Both the position numbers and the translations under genes were made by a program. Below the pieces are notes generated by a model, which worked only from the letters and a program-made list of their open reading frames with translations, did no database searches and was not told where the DNA came from. From Neisseria macacae ATCC 33926 (GTDB lineage Bacteria; Pseudomonadota; Gammaproteobacteria; Burkholderiales; Neisseriaceae): a stretch of 64,000 nt of DNA. Location of the stretch: NCBI RefSeq assembly GCF_022749495.1, contig NZ_CP094241.1, forward strand, positions 248,001-312,000. Reading direction: 5' to 3'. Position 1 is the stretch's first letter. Every line of letters begins with the position of its first letter. Below are positions 34,956-42,167 of this stretch, in pieces.

Positions 34956-35041
34956 AACCGCGTATAAATCATATCATTAATGATAATAGGGGATTAATTC
35001 TTGACTTCTTGTTTTTTTTAAGATAGAATTCCCCTTCTAAT

Positions 35042-35117
35042 TCCCCGATAGCTCAGTCGGTAGAGCGACGGACTGTTAATCCGCAGGTCCCTGGTTCGAG
35101 CCCAGGTCGGGGAGCCA
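35042..35117 (+). tRNA. tRNA-Asn (GTT)
   Basis: A complete 76-nt cloverleaf with acceptor TCCCCGA/TCGGGGA, anticodon GTT in GACTGTTAATCC, T-loop GGTTCGAGCCC and an encoded CCA end. Confidence 0.97.
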
Positions 35118-35123
35118 AATATC

Positions 35124-35160
35124 AAAAGCCTGAACATCGAAAATATGTTCAGGCTTTTTT
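35124..35160 (+). terminator. Intrinsic terminator after tRNA-Asn
   Basis: AAAAGCCTGAACAT pairs with ATGTTCAGGCTTTT around a 6-base loop, then T residues. No standard uptake sequence is present. Confidence 0.9.
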
Positions 35161-35280
35161 ATAAGGTAGATTGTATTGATATTTTCTTTATTCAGTTGTT
35201 TCGTGGAATTGTTGTCATAAAAGCAAACCTGTTGCATCTTACAAATAGTAGCAATGCATGGACGGATTTTCAGACGACCT

Positions 35281-35361
35281 TGGATTCGAATTTGAAGTGC
35301 AACTTTCCATAACAGAAAAAGGTCAGTATGCGGCAAGTGTTGCACTTCAAATCCGAATCCA
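35281..35361. mobile_element. 81-bp mini-element with 23-bp inverted ends
   Basis: TGGATTCGAATTTGAAGTGCAAC at each end (22 of 23 bases match, inverted, quoted here as two parts TGGATTCGAATT and TGAAGTGCAAC) encloses only 35 bases. The ends resemble those I associate with IS30-family elements of Neisseria such as IS1655, so this is probably an internally deleted remnant. An uptake sequence abuts the left end. The rest of 35161-35591 shows no gene apart from a single uptake sequence near 35477. Confidence 0.55.
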
Positions 35362-35591
35362 CAGACCTCTTCAAACTATTCGCAGTTTGATACTTTTGAT
35401 CAAGATTCTCAGTTTAAAAATACTGAAAGCCCGTACCTGCAGACGGTAAATTTGCACTAAATCCCTATTTTTCAAAGGTCGTCTGAAACCATCCTTTCTT
35501 TATATGAAACCGTCTTTTTCGCATCAAACCATATATCAAACTGTAAAAATACAATAAAATCCCATATTAGACTGAAAATCACGGAGTAAAC

Positions 35592-36290
35592 ATGAAACTG
35601 AAAACCCTTACCCTTGCTACTGCTCTGCTGGCCCTGACCGCCTGCGACAACAAAGTCCAAACCAGCGTCCCCGCCGACAGTGCGCCTGCGGCTTCAGCAG
35701 CCTCCGCTGCGCCTGTCGCTTTAGTTGAGGGGCTTAACTACACCACACTCAGCACCCCCATTCCTCAGCAGCAGGCAGGTAAAGTCGAAGTCCTCGAATT
35801 TTTCGGCTACTTCTGTCCGCACTGCGCCCACCTCGAACCCGTTTTGAGCAAACACGTCAAAACCTTTAAAGACGACACCTACCTTCGTACTGAACACGTT
35901 GTTTGGGGTGATGAGATGAAACCGTTGGCGCGCCTTGCTGCCGCCGTCGATATGGCGGTCGCAGACACCAAAGACATTGCAAACAGCCATATCTTTGATG
36001 CTATGGTTAATCAGAAAGTCAAACTGCAAGACCCTGAAACCCTCAAAAAATGGTTGGCCGAGCAAACCGCTTTTGACGGCAAAAAAGTCCTCGCCGCCTA
36101 CGAATCCCCTGAAAGCCAAACCCGCGCAGACAAAATGGCAGAGCTGACCAATACCTACAAAATCGACGGCACGCCTACCGTCATTGTCGGCGGCAAATAC
36201 AAAGTCGAATTTGCCGACTGGGAATCAGGTATGAAAACCATAGACCTGCTTGCAGACAAAGTACGCGAAGAACAAAAAACTGCCAAATAA
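35592..36290 (+). CDS. dsbA: Thiol:disulfide interchange lipoprotein DsbA
   Basis: The 232-residue precursor has a lipobox LTAC (Cys18) and a Ser/Ala/Pro linker, so it is membrane-anchored as in other Neisseria DsbA1/2 proteins. The thioredoxin-fold active site CPHC is at 75-78 and the cis-proline in GTPTVIV is intact. It oxidises cysteines of envelope proteins, including type IV pilus components. GGAG precedes the ATG. Which of the Neisseria DsbA paralogues it is cannot be settled here. Confidence 0.93.
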   Translation: MKLKTLTLATALLALTACDNKVQTSVPADSAPAASAASAAPVALVEGLNYTTLSTPIPQQQAGKVEVLEFFGYFCPHCAHLEPVLSKHVKTFKDDTYLRTEHVVWGDEMKPLARLAAAVDMAVADTKDIANSHIFDAMVNQKVKLQDPETLKKWLAEQTAFDGKKVLAAYESPESQTRADKMAELTNTYKIDGTPTVIVGGKYKVEFADWESGMKTIDLLADKVREEQKTAK

Positions 36291-36303
36291 TCCCAAAAAG
36301 CAA

Positions 36304-36343
36304 ACAGCCGTCCGAAACCGCGATTTCAGGACGGCTGTTTTCA
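36304..36343 (+). terminator. Terminator with GCCGTCCGAA-type arms
   Basis: AAACAGCCGTCC and GGACGGCTGTTTT form the stem just after dsbA. The left arm carries GCCGTCCGAAA, one base from the classical uptake core GCCGTCTGAA. Confidence 0.85.
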
Positions 36344-36427
36344 CAAAACATCAGGCAAAAAACCAAGTGGGACAGAGAAACGGGCGCACATCCCCCATAT
36401 CCCTTATAATATCCCCCATTCCCATTT

Positions 36428-36465
36428 TTTCAGACGACCTCCGCACAAAAGGTCGTCTGAAACCC
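36428..36465. terminator. Inverted DUS pair upstream of obgE
   Basis: Facing uptake sequences form a hairpin 19 bases before the obgE start, so obgE is either transcribed from within this hairpin region or read through it. Confidence 0.6.
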
Positions 36466-36483
36466 AAAATACAAGAGAACACC

Positions 36484-37638
36484 ATGAAATTCATCGACGA
36501 AGCAAAAATCGAAGTCGCCGCAGGCAAAGGCGGTAATGGCGCAACCAGTTTCCGCCGCGAAAAATTCGTACCGCGCGGCGGTCCTGACGGCGGCGACGGT
36601 GGCAAAGGCGGCAGCGTCTGGGCAGAAGCCGACGAAAACACCAACACCCTCGTCGAATACCGCTTCGTCAAACGCTACCAAGCCAAAAACGGCGAAAAAG
36701 GCCACGGCTCCGACCGCTACGGCGCAGGTGCGGACGACATCGTCCTCAAAATGCCCGTCGGCACCCTTATCCGCGACCTCGACACCGACGAAATCGTCGC
36801 CGACCTCACCCACCACGGCCAGCGCGTCTGTCTCGCCAAAGGCGGCAAAGGCGGTTTGGGCAATATCCACTTCAAATCGTCCGTCAACCGCGCCCCCAAA
36901 CAATCCACGCCCGGAGAAGAAGGAGAAACCCGTTCTCTGCAACTCGAACTCAAAGTCCTCGCCGATGTCGGCTTATTAGGCATGCCCAACGCCGGTAAAT
37001 CCACCCTGATTACCGCCGTATCCGCCGCGCGCCCCAAAATCGCCAACTATCCCTTCACTACCCTGCATCCGAACTTAGGCGTCGTACGCATCGACGAAAA
37101 CCACAGCTTCGTCATGGCAGACATCCCCGGCCTGATTGAAGGCGCGGCAGAAGGTGCAGGTCTCGGTCATCGTTTCCTCAAACACTTATCGCGCACCGGC
37201 CTGCTGCTGCACGTCGTCGATTTGGCGCCCTTCGACGAAACCGTCAACCCCGCCGAAGAAGCCCTTGCCATCATCAACGAATTGCGCAAATACGACGAAG
37301 AACTCTACGGCAAACCGCGCTGGCTCGTGCTGAACAAACTCGACATGCTCGATGAAGAAGAAGCCCAAACGCGCACCGCCGCCTTCCTCGAAGCCATCGG
37401 CTGGGATTACCCCAAACCAGATGACCGCTTCCAATTCGACATGGAAACCCCGCGCCTCTTCCAAATCAGCGCACTGACCCACCAAGGCACGCAGGAGTTG
37501 GTACACCAAATCAACCAATATCTGACTGAGAAAAAACGCATCGAAGCTGAAAAAGCCGATGCGGAACAGGCAGCGGCAAATGTTGAGATTGCCGAGCAAC
37601 AGCCTAAAACGGATACAGGTGTGTTTAAGCCCGAGTAA
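36484..37638 (+). CDS. obgE: Obg-family GTPase
   Basis: This protein of about 384 residues begins with the glycine-rich Obg fold (KGGNGATSFRREK, GGDGGKGGSV), followed by the G domain: P-loop GMPNAGKST, PFTTLHPNLG, DIPGLIEGA and NKLD. It is a conserved ribosome-assembly and stress GTPase. The ATG at 36484 follows an AAGAGAA site. An acidic/Ala/Gln-rich tail after the G domain is typical. The usual rplU-rpmA genes are not upstream; dsbA is. Confidence 0.96.
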   Translation: MKFIDEAKIEVAAGKGGNGATSFRREKFVPRGGPDGGDGGKGGSVWAEADENTNTLVEYRFVKRYQAKNGEKGHGSDRYGAGADDIVLKMPVGTLIRDLDTDEIVADLTHHGQRVCLAKGGKGGLGNIHFKSSVNRAPKQSTPGEEGETRSLQLELKVLADVGLLGMPNAGKSTLITAVSAARPKIANYPFTTLHPNLGVVRIDENHSFVMADIPGLIEGAAEGAGLGHRFLKHLSRTGLLLHVVDLAPFDETVNPAEEALAIINELRKYDEELYGKPRWLVLNKLDMLDEEEAQTRTAAFLEAIGWDYPKPDDRFQFDMETPRLFQISALTHQGTQELVHQINQYLTEKKRIEAEKADAEQAAANVEIAEQQPKTDTGVFKPE

Positions 37639-37717
37639 GGAAATAAAAAGTTTTCAGACGACCTGTTTAATGTAATATAGGGCTGTTCGAATACAGGAAC
37701 AAAAAGCAAGGAAGACC

Positions 37718-37906
37718 ATGATTTCTGATAAACAACGTGTCGAATTGGCGAAAAAACAAGCTATGCTTAAAATTTTGTATCAGGCATGGCTAGCAGAAAA
37801 ACGAAAATACGCCGTAATCACGGTAGTCGATAATGAAGGCAATCTGATCGAATATCATCCTTCCGGTAATCAAAGAACAGTAGGCCATGTTAAACAACCG
37901 GCCTAA
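37718..37906 (+). CDS. Small protein upstream of zeta toxin, putative antitoxin
   Basis: The 62-residue protein (MISDKQRVELAKKQ start) overlaps the zeta-toxin gene by 20 bases, the arrangement expected of an antitoxin gene translated first and coupled to its toxin. The sequence is charged, with one helix and a short strand region (YAVITVVDNEGNLIEY). I do not recognise a family. GGAAGA precedes the ATG. Confidence 0.6.
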   Translation: MISDKQRVELAKKQAMLKILYQAWLAEKRKYAVITVVDNEGNLIEYHPSGNQRTVGHVKQPA

Positions 37907-38501
37907 AGCGATTTTTTACTGTGGTGCTAACGGTTCGGGCAAATCTACCCTGCGCCAATTCAATCAAGATCGTGTCTCGTTAGTGATTGATTCTGACCAT
38001 ATCGCAGCAGAAATTAACCCTGAAATGCCTCGCTTAGCTGATATGGAAGCGGGAAAAACTGCATTGCGCTTATTCCGTCAAGCGTTAGATAATCAAATTT
38101 CTTTTTCCATGGAATCGACCTTATCCGGCAAATCCGCCCTTACCCGCATTCAAACAGCTAATGCCGCTGGATTTTATGTCATACTCAATTATATCGGTCT
38201 TGCTACGCCCGAATTAAATATTCGACGCATGCAAGAGCGTGTCGCAAGCGGCGGGCATTGGATAGCCCCTGAATTAATTCTCAAACGCTACTATACAAGC
38301 CTGCAAAACCTTTATACTGCATTACCATTTGCCGACGAAAGTTTTATTTTTGATAACTCATCGGTTTATCCACAGCTACAAATATGGATAAATCAACATC
38401 AATATTTGAAAAACAAACATTTAGTCGATTGGGTACAGCCAATCGAGCAAACCATACTTTCAAATGGATTAATTTTTGATTCGTTCCTATCTCATGCATA
38501 A
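37887..38501 (+). CDS. Zeta-toxin family kinase
   Basis: The 204-residue protein has the P-loop GANGSGKST (13-21), an IDSDHIA segment, and SMESTLSG near residue 73, all typical of zeta-type kinases that phosphorylate UDP-N-acetylglucosamine or other small targets. It is paired with a small overlapping gene that probably encodes its antitoxin. AT content is higher than in obgE or cysS on either side, suggesting transfer. Housekeeping zeta-like kinases also exist, so toxicity is inferred. Confidence 0.8.
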   Translation: MLNNRPKAIFYCGANGSGKSTLRQFNQDRVSLVIDSDHIAAEINPEMPRLADMEAGKTALRLFRQALDNQISFSMESTLSGKSALTRIQTANAAGFYVILNYIGLATPELNIRRMQERVASGGHWIAPELILKRYYTSLQNLYTALPFADESFIFDNSSVYPQLQIWINQHQYLKNKHLVDWVQPIEQTILSNGLIFDSFLSHA

Positions 38502-38565
38502 CTCAAAATGGTGAGACTGCGTCTGAAATAGTAAAAGTAGAGAAGTAGTTATCGCAACCAATATT

Positions 38566-38577
38566 TTCAGGCAGCCT
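38566..38577 (-). repeat. Simonsiella-dialect uptake sequence AGGCTGCCTGAA
   Basis: Read on the minus strand, this is a perfect match to the uptake sequence dialect described for Simonsiella. It is not the local AGGTCGTCTGAA form. It lies between the zeta toxin and SRA-like genes. Confidence 0.75.
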
Positions 38578-38599
38578 TTTTAATACAATGGAGAGCTAG

Positions 38600-39043
38600 A
38601 TGTCTTCCAACCCTTTCTCTTTACAAGAAAACGATATTATTAAGCGTTCAGAATTGCATGACCAATATGGCGGCAATAGACAAAGTGGTATTGCTGCTTC
38701 GGCAAAAACACCCAATATCTTCCTTTTTACTCACCCAGAAAAAGGCGAAAACCACGGCTATTATGATCGCTGGGATGAGAAGGGAACTACCCTATTTTAT
38801 TGTGGTGAAGGGCAACGTGGTGATCAGCGTATGATAAATGGGAATAAAGCTCTCTTGGATCATAAACAGACAGGAAAAGCCATCCGTGTCTTTGCCAATG
38901 ACACACTAAATGCTCATGTCCGATACATTGGTGAATTTACATTAGATGATCATCAGCCTTATATAGTTAAAAAAGCACATGCAACTAATAATGGCCCAGA
39001 ACGAAACGTATTTGAATTCTGCTTGCACAAAAAATCCAAATAA
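38600..39043 (+). CDS. Stand-alone SRA-like domain protein (ScoMcrA type)
   Basis: The 147-residue protein resembles the N-terminal SRA-like domain of ScoMcrA-type modification-dependent endonucleases: HDQYGGNRQSGI, NIFLFTHPEKGENHGYYDRW, FYCGEGQRGDQ and GKAIRVFAND follow that family's order. These domains read modified bases. No HNH nuclease domain is fused or adjacent, so it is a lone reader domain, a remnant, or part of a split system. GGAGAG precedes the ATG. Confidence 0.65.
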   Translation: MSSNPFSLQENDIIKRSELHDQYGGNRQSGIAASAKTPNIFLFTHPEKGENHGYYDRWDEKGTTLFYCGEGQRGDQRMINGNKALLDHKQTGKAIRVFANDTLNAHVRYIGEFTLDDHQPYIVKKAHATNNGPERNVFEFCLHKKSK

Positions 39044-39075
39044 TTTACCCCTGTTTATACAAGATTTAAAAAAAC

Positions 39076-40497
39076 ATGACCACAATCTACAACACCCTGA
39101 CCCGTCAAAAAGAACCCTTCACCCCCATCGACCCTAAAAACGTGCGTATGTACGTTTGCGGCATGACCGTTTACGACTACTGCCATTTAGGCCATGCCCG
39201 CGTGATGGTTGTGTTCGACATGATTGCCCGCTGGCTGCGCGAGTACGGCTATCCGCTTACTTATGTACGCAACATCACCGACATCGACGACAAAATCATT
39301 GCCCGTGCGGCTGAAAACGGCGAAACCATCGGCGAACTGACCGCGCGCTTCATTCAGGCCATGCACGAAGATGCCGATGCTTTGGGCGTATTGCGTCCCG
39401 ACATCGAGCCGAAGGCGACAGAAAACATTCCGCAAATGATTGCGATGATTGAAACCCTGATTCAAAACGGCAAGGCATACCCTGCCGCAAACGGCGACGT
39501 TTACTACGCCGTGCGCGAGTTTGCCGCTTACGGACAATTATCAGGTAAATCGTTGGACGACCTGCGCGCAGGCGAGCGCGTGGAAGTGGACGGTTTTAAA
39601 CGTGATCCTCTTGATTTTGTCTTATGGAAAGCGGCGAAAGCAGGCGAGCCGGCATGGGAAAGCCCGTGGGGCAACGGACGTCCGGGCTGGCATATCGAAT
39701 GCTCCGCCATGAGTGAAAACCTGTTCGGCGACACTTTCGACATCCACGGCGGCGGCGCGGATTTGCAATTCCCGCACCACGAAAACGAAATTGCTCAAAG
39801 TGTCGGCGCGACAGGCCATACCTGCGGCCACGACCACGCTCAAACCCACCACGGTCAAAGTATCGCCAGCCACGTCAAATACTGGCTGCACAACGGCTTT
39901 ATCCGTGTGGACGGCGAAAAAATGTCCAAATCGCTGGGCAACTTCTTCACCATCCGCGAAGTGTTGAAACAATACGACCCCGAAGTCGTGCGCTTCTTCA
40001 TCCTGCGCGCCCACTACCGCAGCCCGCTGAATTACTCCGACGCGCATTTGGACGACGCAAAAGGTGCGCTGACCCGTCTGTACACTACGTTGAAAAACAC
40101 CCCTGCCGCCGCGTTCGAATTGTCCGAAAACGCCAATGACTACACCCGCCGCTTCTACGCCGCCATGAACGACGATTTCGGTACGGTCGAAGCCGTTGCC
40201 GTGTTGTTTGAACTGGCAGGCGAAGTGAACAAAACCAATGATGTACACCTCGCCGGCTGCCTGAAAGCCTTGGGTGGCATCATCGGTCTGCTGCAACGCG
40301 ATCCGACCGAGTTCCTGCAAGGCGGCGCGGTTTCAGACGGCCTCTCCAACGAAGAAATCGAAGACTTAATCGCCCAGCGCAAACAAGCGCGCGCCGATAA
40401 AAACTGGGCAGAGTCCGACCGCATCCGCGACCTTCTGAACGAACACAAAATCATTCTGGAAGACAACGCCGGCGGTACGACTTGGCGGCGCGGCTAA
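39076..40497 (+). CDS. cysS: Cysteinyl-tRNA synthetase
   Basis: This 473-residue class I synthetase charges tRNA-Cys. The zinc cysteine in VCGMTVYDYCHLGHAR with its HIGH-type motif, WHIECSAMS, HHENEIAQS and KMSKS (GEKMSKSLGNF) are intact. Compared with E. coli CysS there is a His-rich insertion of about 14 residues (HTCGHDHAQTHHGQS, around residues 248-262) close to the zinc site. It is followed by an inverted uptake pair. Confidence 0.96.
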   Translation: MTTIYNTLTRQKEPFTPIDPKNVRMYVCGMTVYDYCHLGHARVMVVFDMIARWLREYGYPLTYVRNITDIDDKIIARAAENGETIGELTARFIQAMHEDADALGVLRPDIEPKATENIPQMIAMIETLIQNGKAYPAANGDVYYAVREFAAYGQLSGKSLDDLRAGERVEVDGFKRDPLDFVLWKAAKAGEPAWESPWGNGRPGWHIECSAMSENLFGDTFDIHGGGADLQFPHHENEIAQSVGATGHTCGHDHAQTHHGQSIASHVKYWLHNGFIRVDGEKMSKSLGNFFTIREVLKQYDPEVVRFFILRAHYRSPLNYSDAHLDDAKGALTRLYTTLKNTPAAAFELSENANDYTRRFYAAMNDDFGTVEAVAVLFELAGEVNKTNDVHLAGCLKALGGIIGLLQRDPTEFLQGGAVSDGLSNEEIEDLIAQRKQARADKNWAESDRIRDLLNEHKIILEDNAGGTTWRRG

Positions 40498-40513
40498 TTT
40501 GCTTTGATACGAA

Positions 40514-40552
40514 AAAAGGTCGTCTGAAAACATTTTCAGACGACCTTTATAT
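40514..40552. terminator. Inverted DUS pair, bidirectional terminator
   Basis: Facing uptake sequences with flanking A and T runs lie between converging cysS and the acetyltransferase gene. Confidence 0.85.
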
Positions 40553-40580
40553 ATTTGATTGGAAACCGTGATGTGTGTAC

Positions 40581-41102
40581 TTAATCTTCTAACAGGTTCT
40601 TCTTGATGACCGCAGGATTCCCAGCGGCGACGCAATACGGCGGCACATCTTTGGTTACCACAGCCCCTGCGCCGATGACTGCTCCTTTTCCTACTCGGAC
40701 TCCGCCCATAATAATCGCGCGCCGTCCGATCCAAACATCATCCTCAATCACAATCGGATTGATTTCCGTATAGCCCTCATATTTCAAAGTCTCACGATTA
40801 AACTTGTGATTATTGGAATAAAACAAACATTCCGGCCCCATCATGACATTATTTCCTATCGTCAGACCGTAGCATATTTCGCAATTGACACCGACCCCCG
40901 AGTTATCGCCGATCACCGTATCCGGCATGACATACGCACCTTTTTCAATATTGACGTTTTTGCCGATATGCGAGGAAATTCCCGATGCAAGGAAAGATCT
41001 GATTTTTTGAGAAGGCGGTCCTATAACCCTCATATAAGACTGAGGCAACATTCCGCCCAGTCCGCGCAGCAGCCAAGAACACATTTTTATTTTAATACTC
41101 AT
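40581..41102 (-). CDS. Hexapeptide-repeat acetyltransferase
   Basis: The protein of about 173 residues has left-handed beta-helix hexapeptide repeats (VIGDNSGVGVNCEI, IEDDVWIGRRAIIMGGVRVGKGAVIGAGAVVTKDVPP) and ends in AAGNPA, typical of WcaF/CysE/maltose-type O-acetyltransferases. The catalytic histidine is in SNNHKF. The start at 41102 (MSIKIKM) was chosen over an upstream ATG at 41207, which lacks family resemblance. The acceptor is unknown but likely a surface sugar. Confidence 0.82.
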   Translation of the reverse strand: MSIKIKMCSWLLRGLGGMLPQSYMRVIGPPSQKIRSFLASGISSHIGKNVNIEKGAYVMPDTVIGDNSGVGVNCEICYGLTIGNNVMMGPECLFYSNNHKFNRETLKYEGYTEINPIVIEDDVWIGRRAIIMGGVRVGKGAVIGAGAVVTKDVPPYCVAAGNPAVIKKNLLED

Positions 41103-41548
41103 CCGATTTTCCATTTTGAGGACAGGTTCACATGAGACACGCGTTGTAAGATGAAGTTTATGAAAAATGGTAAATTTCGGTATATGCATAATCTGATTCA
41201 CAATCACAAGCTACATAATGCTGTTTGTAATGGATTTGTTAGAATGAGTATGGATTTGAATGAACAACGGCTTACTGCTTCAAAACCAATCTGCTGCCCG
41301 AATATACAGCCTGATAGCAGATAGCACTAAAAAACTTATTTACAACAAATATCGTCCGGTCAAACGCCTGACAACAATACGTTATTCCAGTAAATTCGCT
41401 TGCCATGCCGAAAAATAACGATATTTTAGGCCCCTAGCCAGAGTAAAAGTAATATCCTCTTGACAAAAAAACAAAAATTATCAATAATCGCCAGCTTGTT
41501 TGAAGCATAGGCACATCCCCTATGCCCGCTTAATCGAAAGGAAACAAC
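41103..41548. other. Intergenic region upstream of rpmE
   Basis: No gene is seen in this 446-bp stretch. It must contain the promoters of the divergent acetyltransferase and rpmE genes. Low GC near 41290-41470 fits a promoter region, but I cannot pick out a convincing hexamer pair. Confidence 0.4.
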
Positions 41549-41764
41549 ATGAAACAAGGTATCCACCCTAATTACCACGAAATCAACGTTACCTGCTCCT
41601 GCGGTAACAAATTCGTCACCAAATCCGCTCTGGAAAAAGACAGCTTCAACATCGAGGTTTGCTCTTTGTGCCATCCGTTCTACACCGGTACTCAAAAAAT
41701 CGTCGACACTACCGGTCGCGTGGATAAATTCAATAACAAATTCGGCAACCTGTTCAAACGCTAA
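41549..41764 (+). CDS. rpmE: Ribosomal protein L31, zinc-binding form
   Basis: The 71-residue protein has MKQGIHPNY and the cysteine set CSC and CSLC of the C+ form of L31, followed by KIVDTTGRVDKFNNKF. It belongs to the large subunit and is normally replaced by a zinc-free paralogue under zinc limitation. GAAAGGAAA precedes the ATG. It is monocistronic with its own terminator. Confidence 0.96.
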   Translation: MKQGIHPNYHEINVTCSCGNKFVTKSALEKDSFNIEVCSLCHPFYTGTQKIVDTTGRVDKFNNKFGNLFKR

Positions 41765-41780
41765 TCGCCGCTTTGTGACG

Positions 41781-41809
41781 AAAAAAGACTGCTTTACGCA
41801 GTCTTTTTT
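41781..41809 (+). terminator. Intrinsic terminator of rpmE
   Basis: AAAAAAGACTGC and GCAGTCTTTTTT form the stem around a short loop. Confidence 0.9.
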
Positions 41810-42016
41810 GTTTTCATGCCCTAAAAACAGTCAATTTGGAACTCAATGACATACTGCGTAGCGTAACAAACAACGGTTTATACGCCGATATGTTGCCATC
41901 ATCAAGAATGGGTAAATGATTTATCTAAATTATTTGCTGAGTATTTGCCCGTCTTATGCAGATGATGTATTTGTGCAACATATTTTCACAATATGCAAAA
42001 AAGTTATGCAAAATAC

Positions 42017-42044
42017 TTGCATTTAAATTTCATTTTTTTACAAT
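42017..42044 (+). promoter_or_regulatory. Predicted promoter of the trimeric adhesin
   Basis: TTGCAT and TACAAT are separated by 16 bases. The spacer ends with a run of seven T residues (42033-42039) that joins the -10 box. Slippage of this run would alter the spacing. The predicted leader is about 115 nt long. Confidence 0.5.
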
Positions 42045-42167
42045 TGCAGGTGCAACTTTCTTCAAGTGACTATCACCGTTAAGACCATGCGGTGTCCCTT
42101 TTTCAGTTTACGGGGAAAAGAGAAGCTTGAATAACGTCCTTACACCCACCACAAAAGGTAAAAAAAC

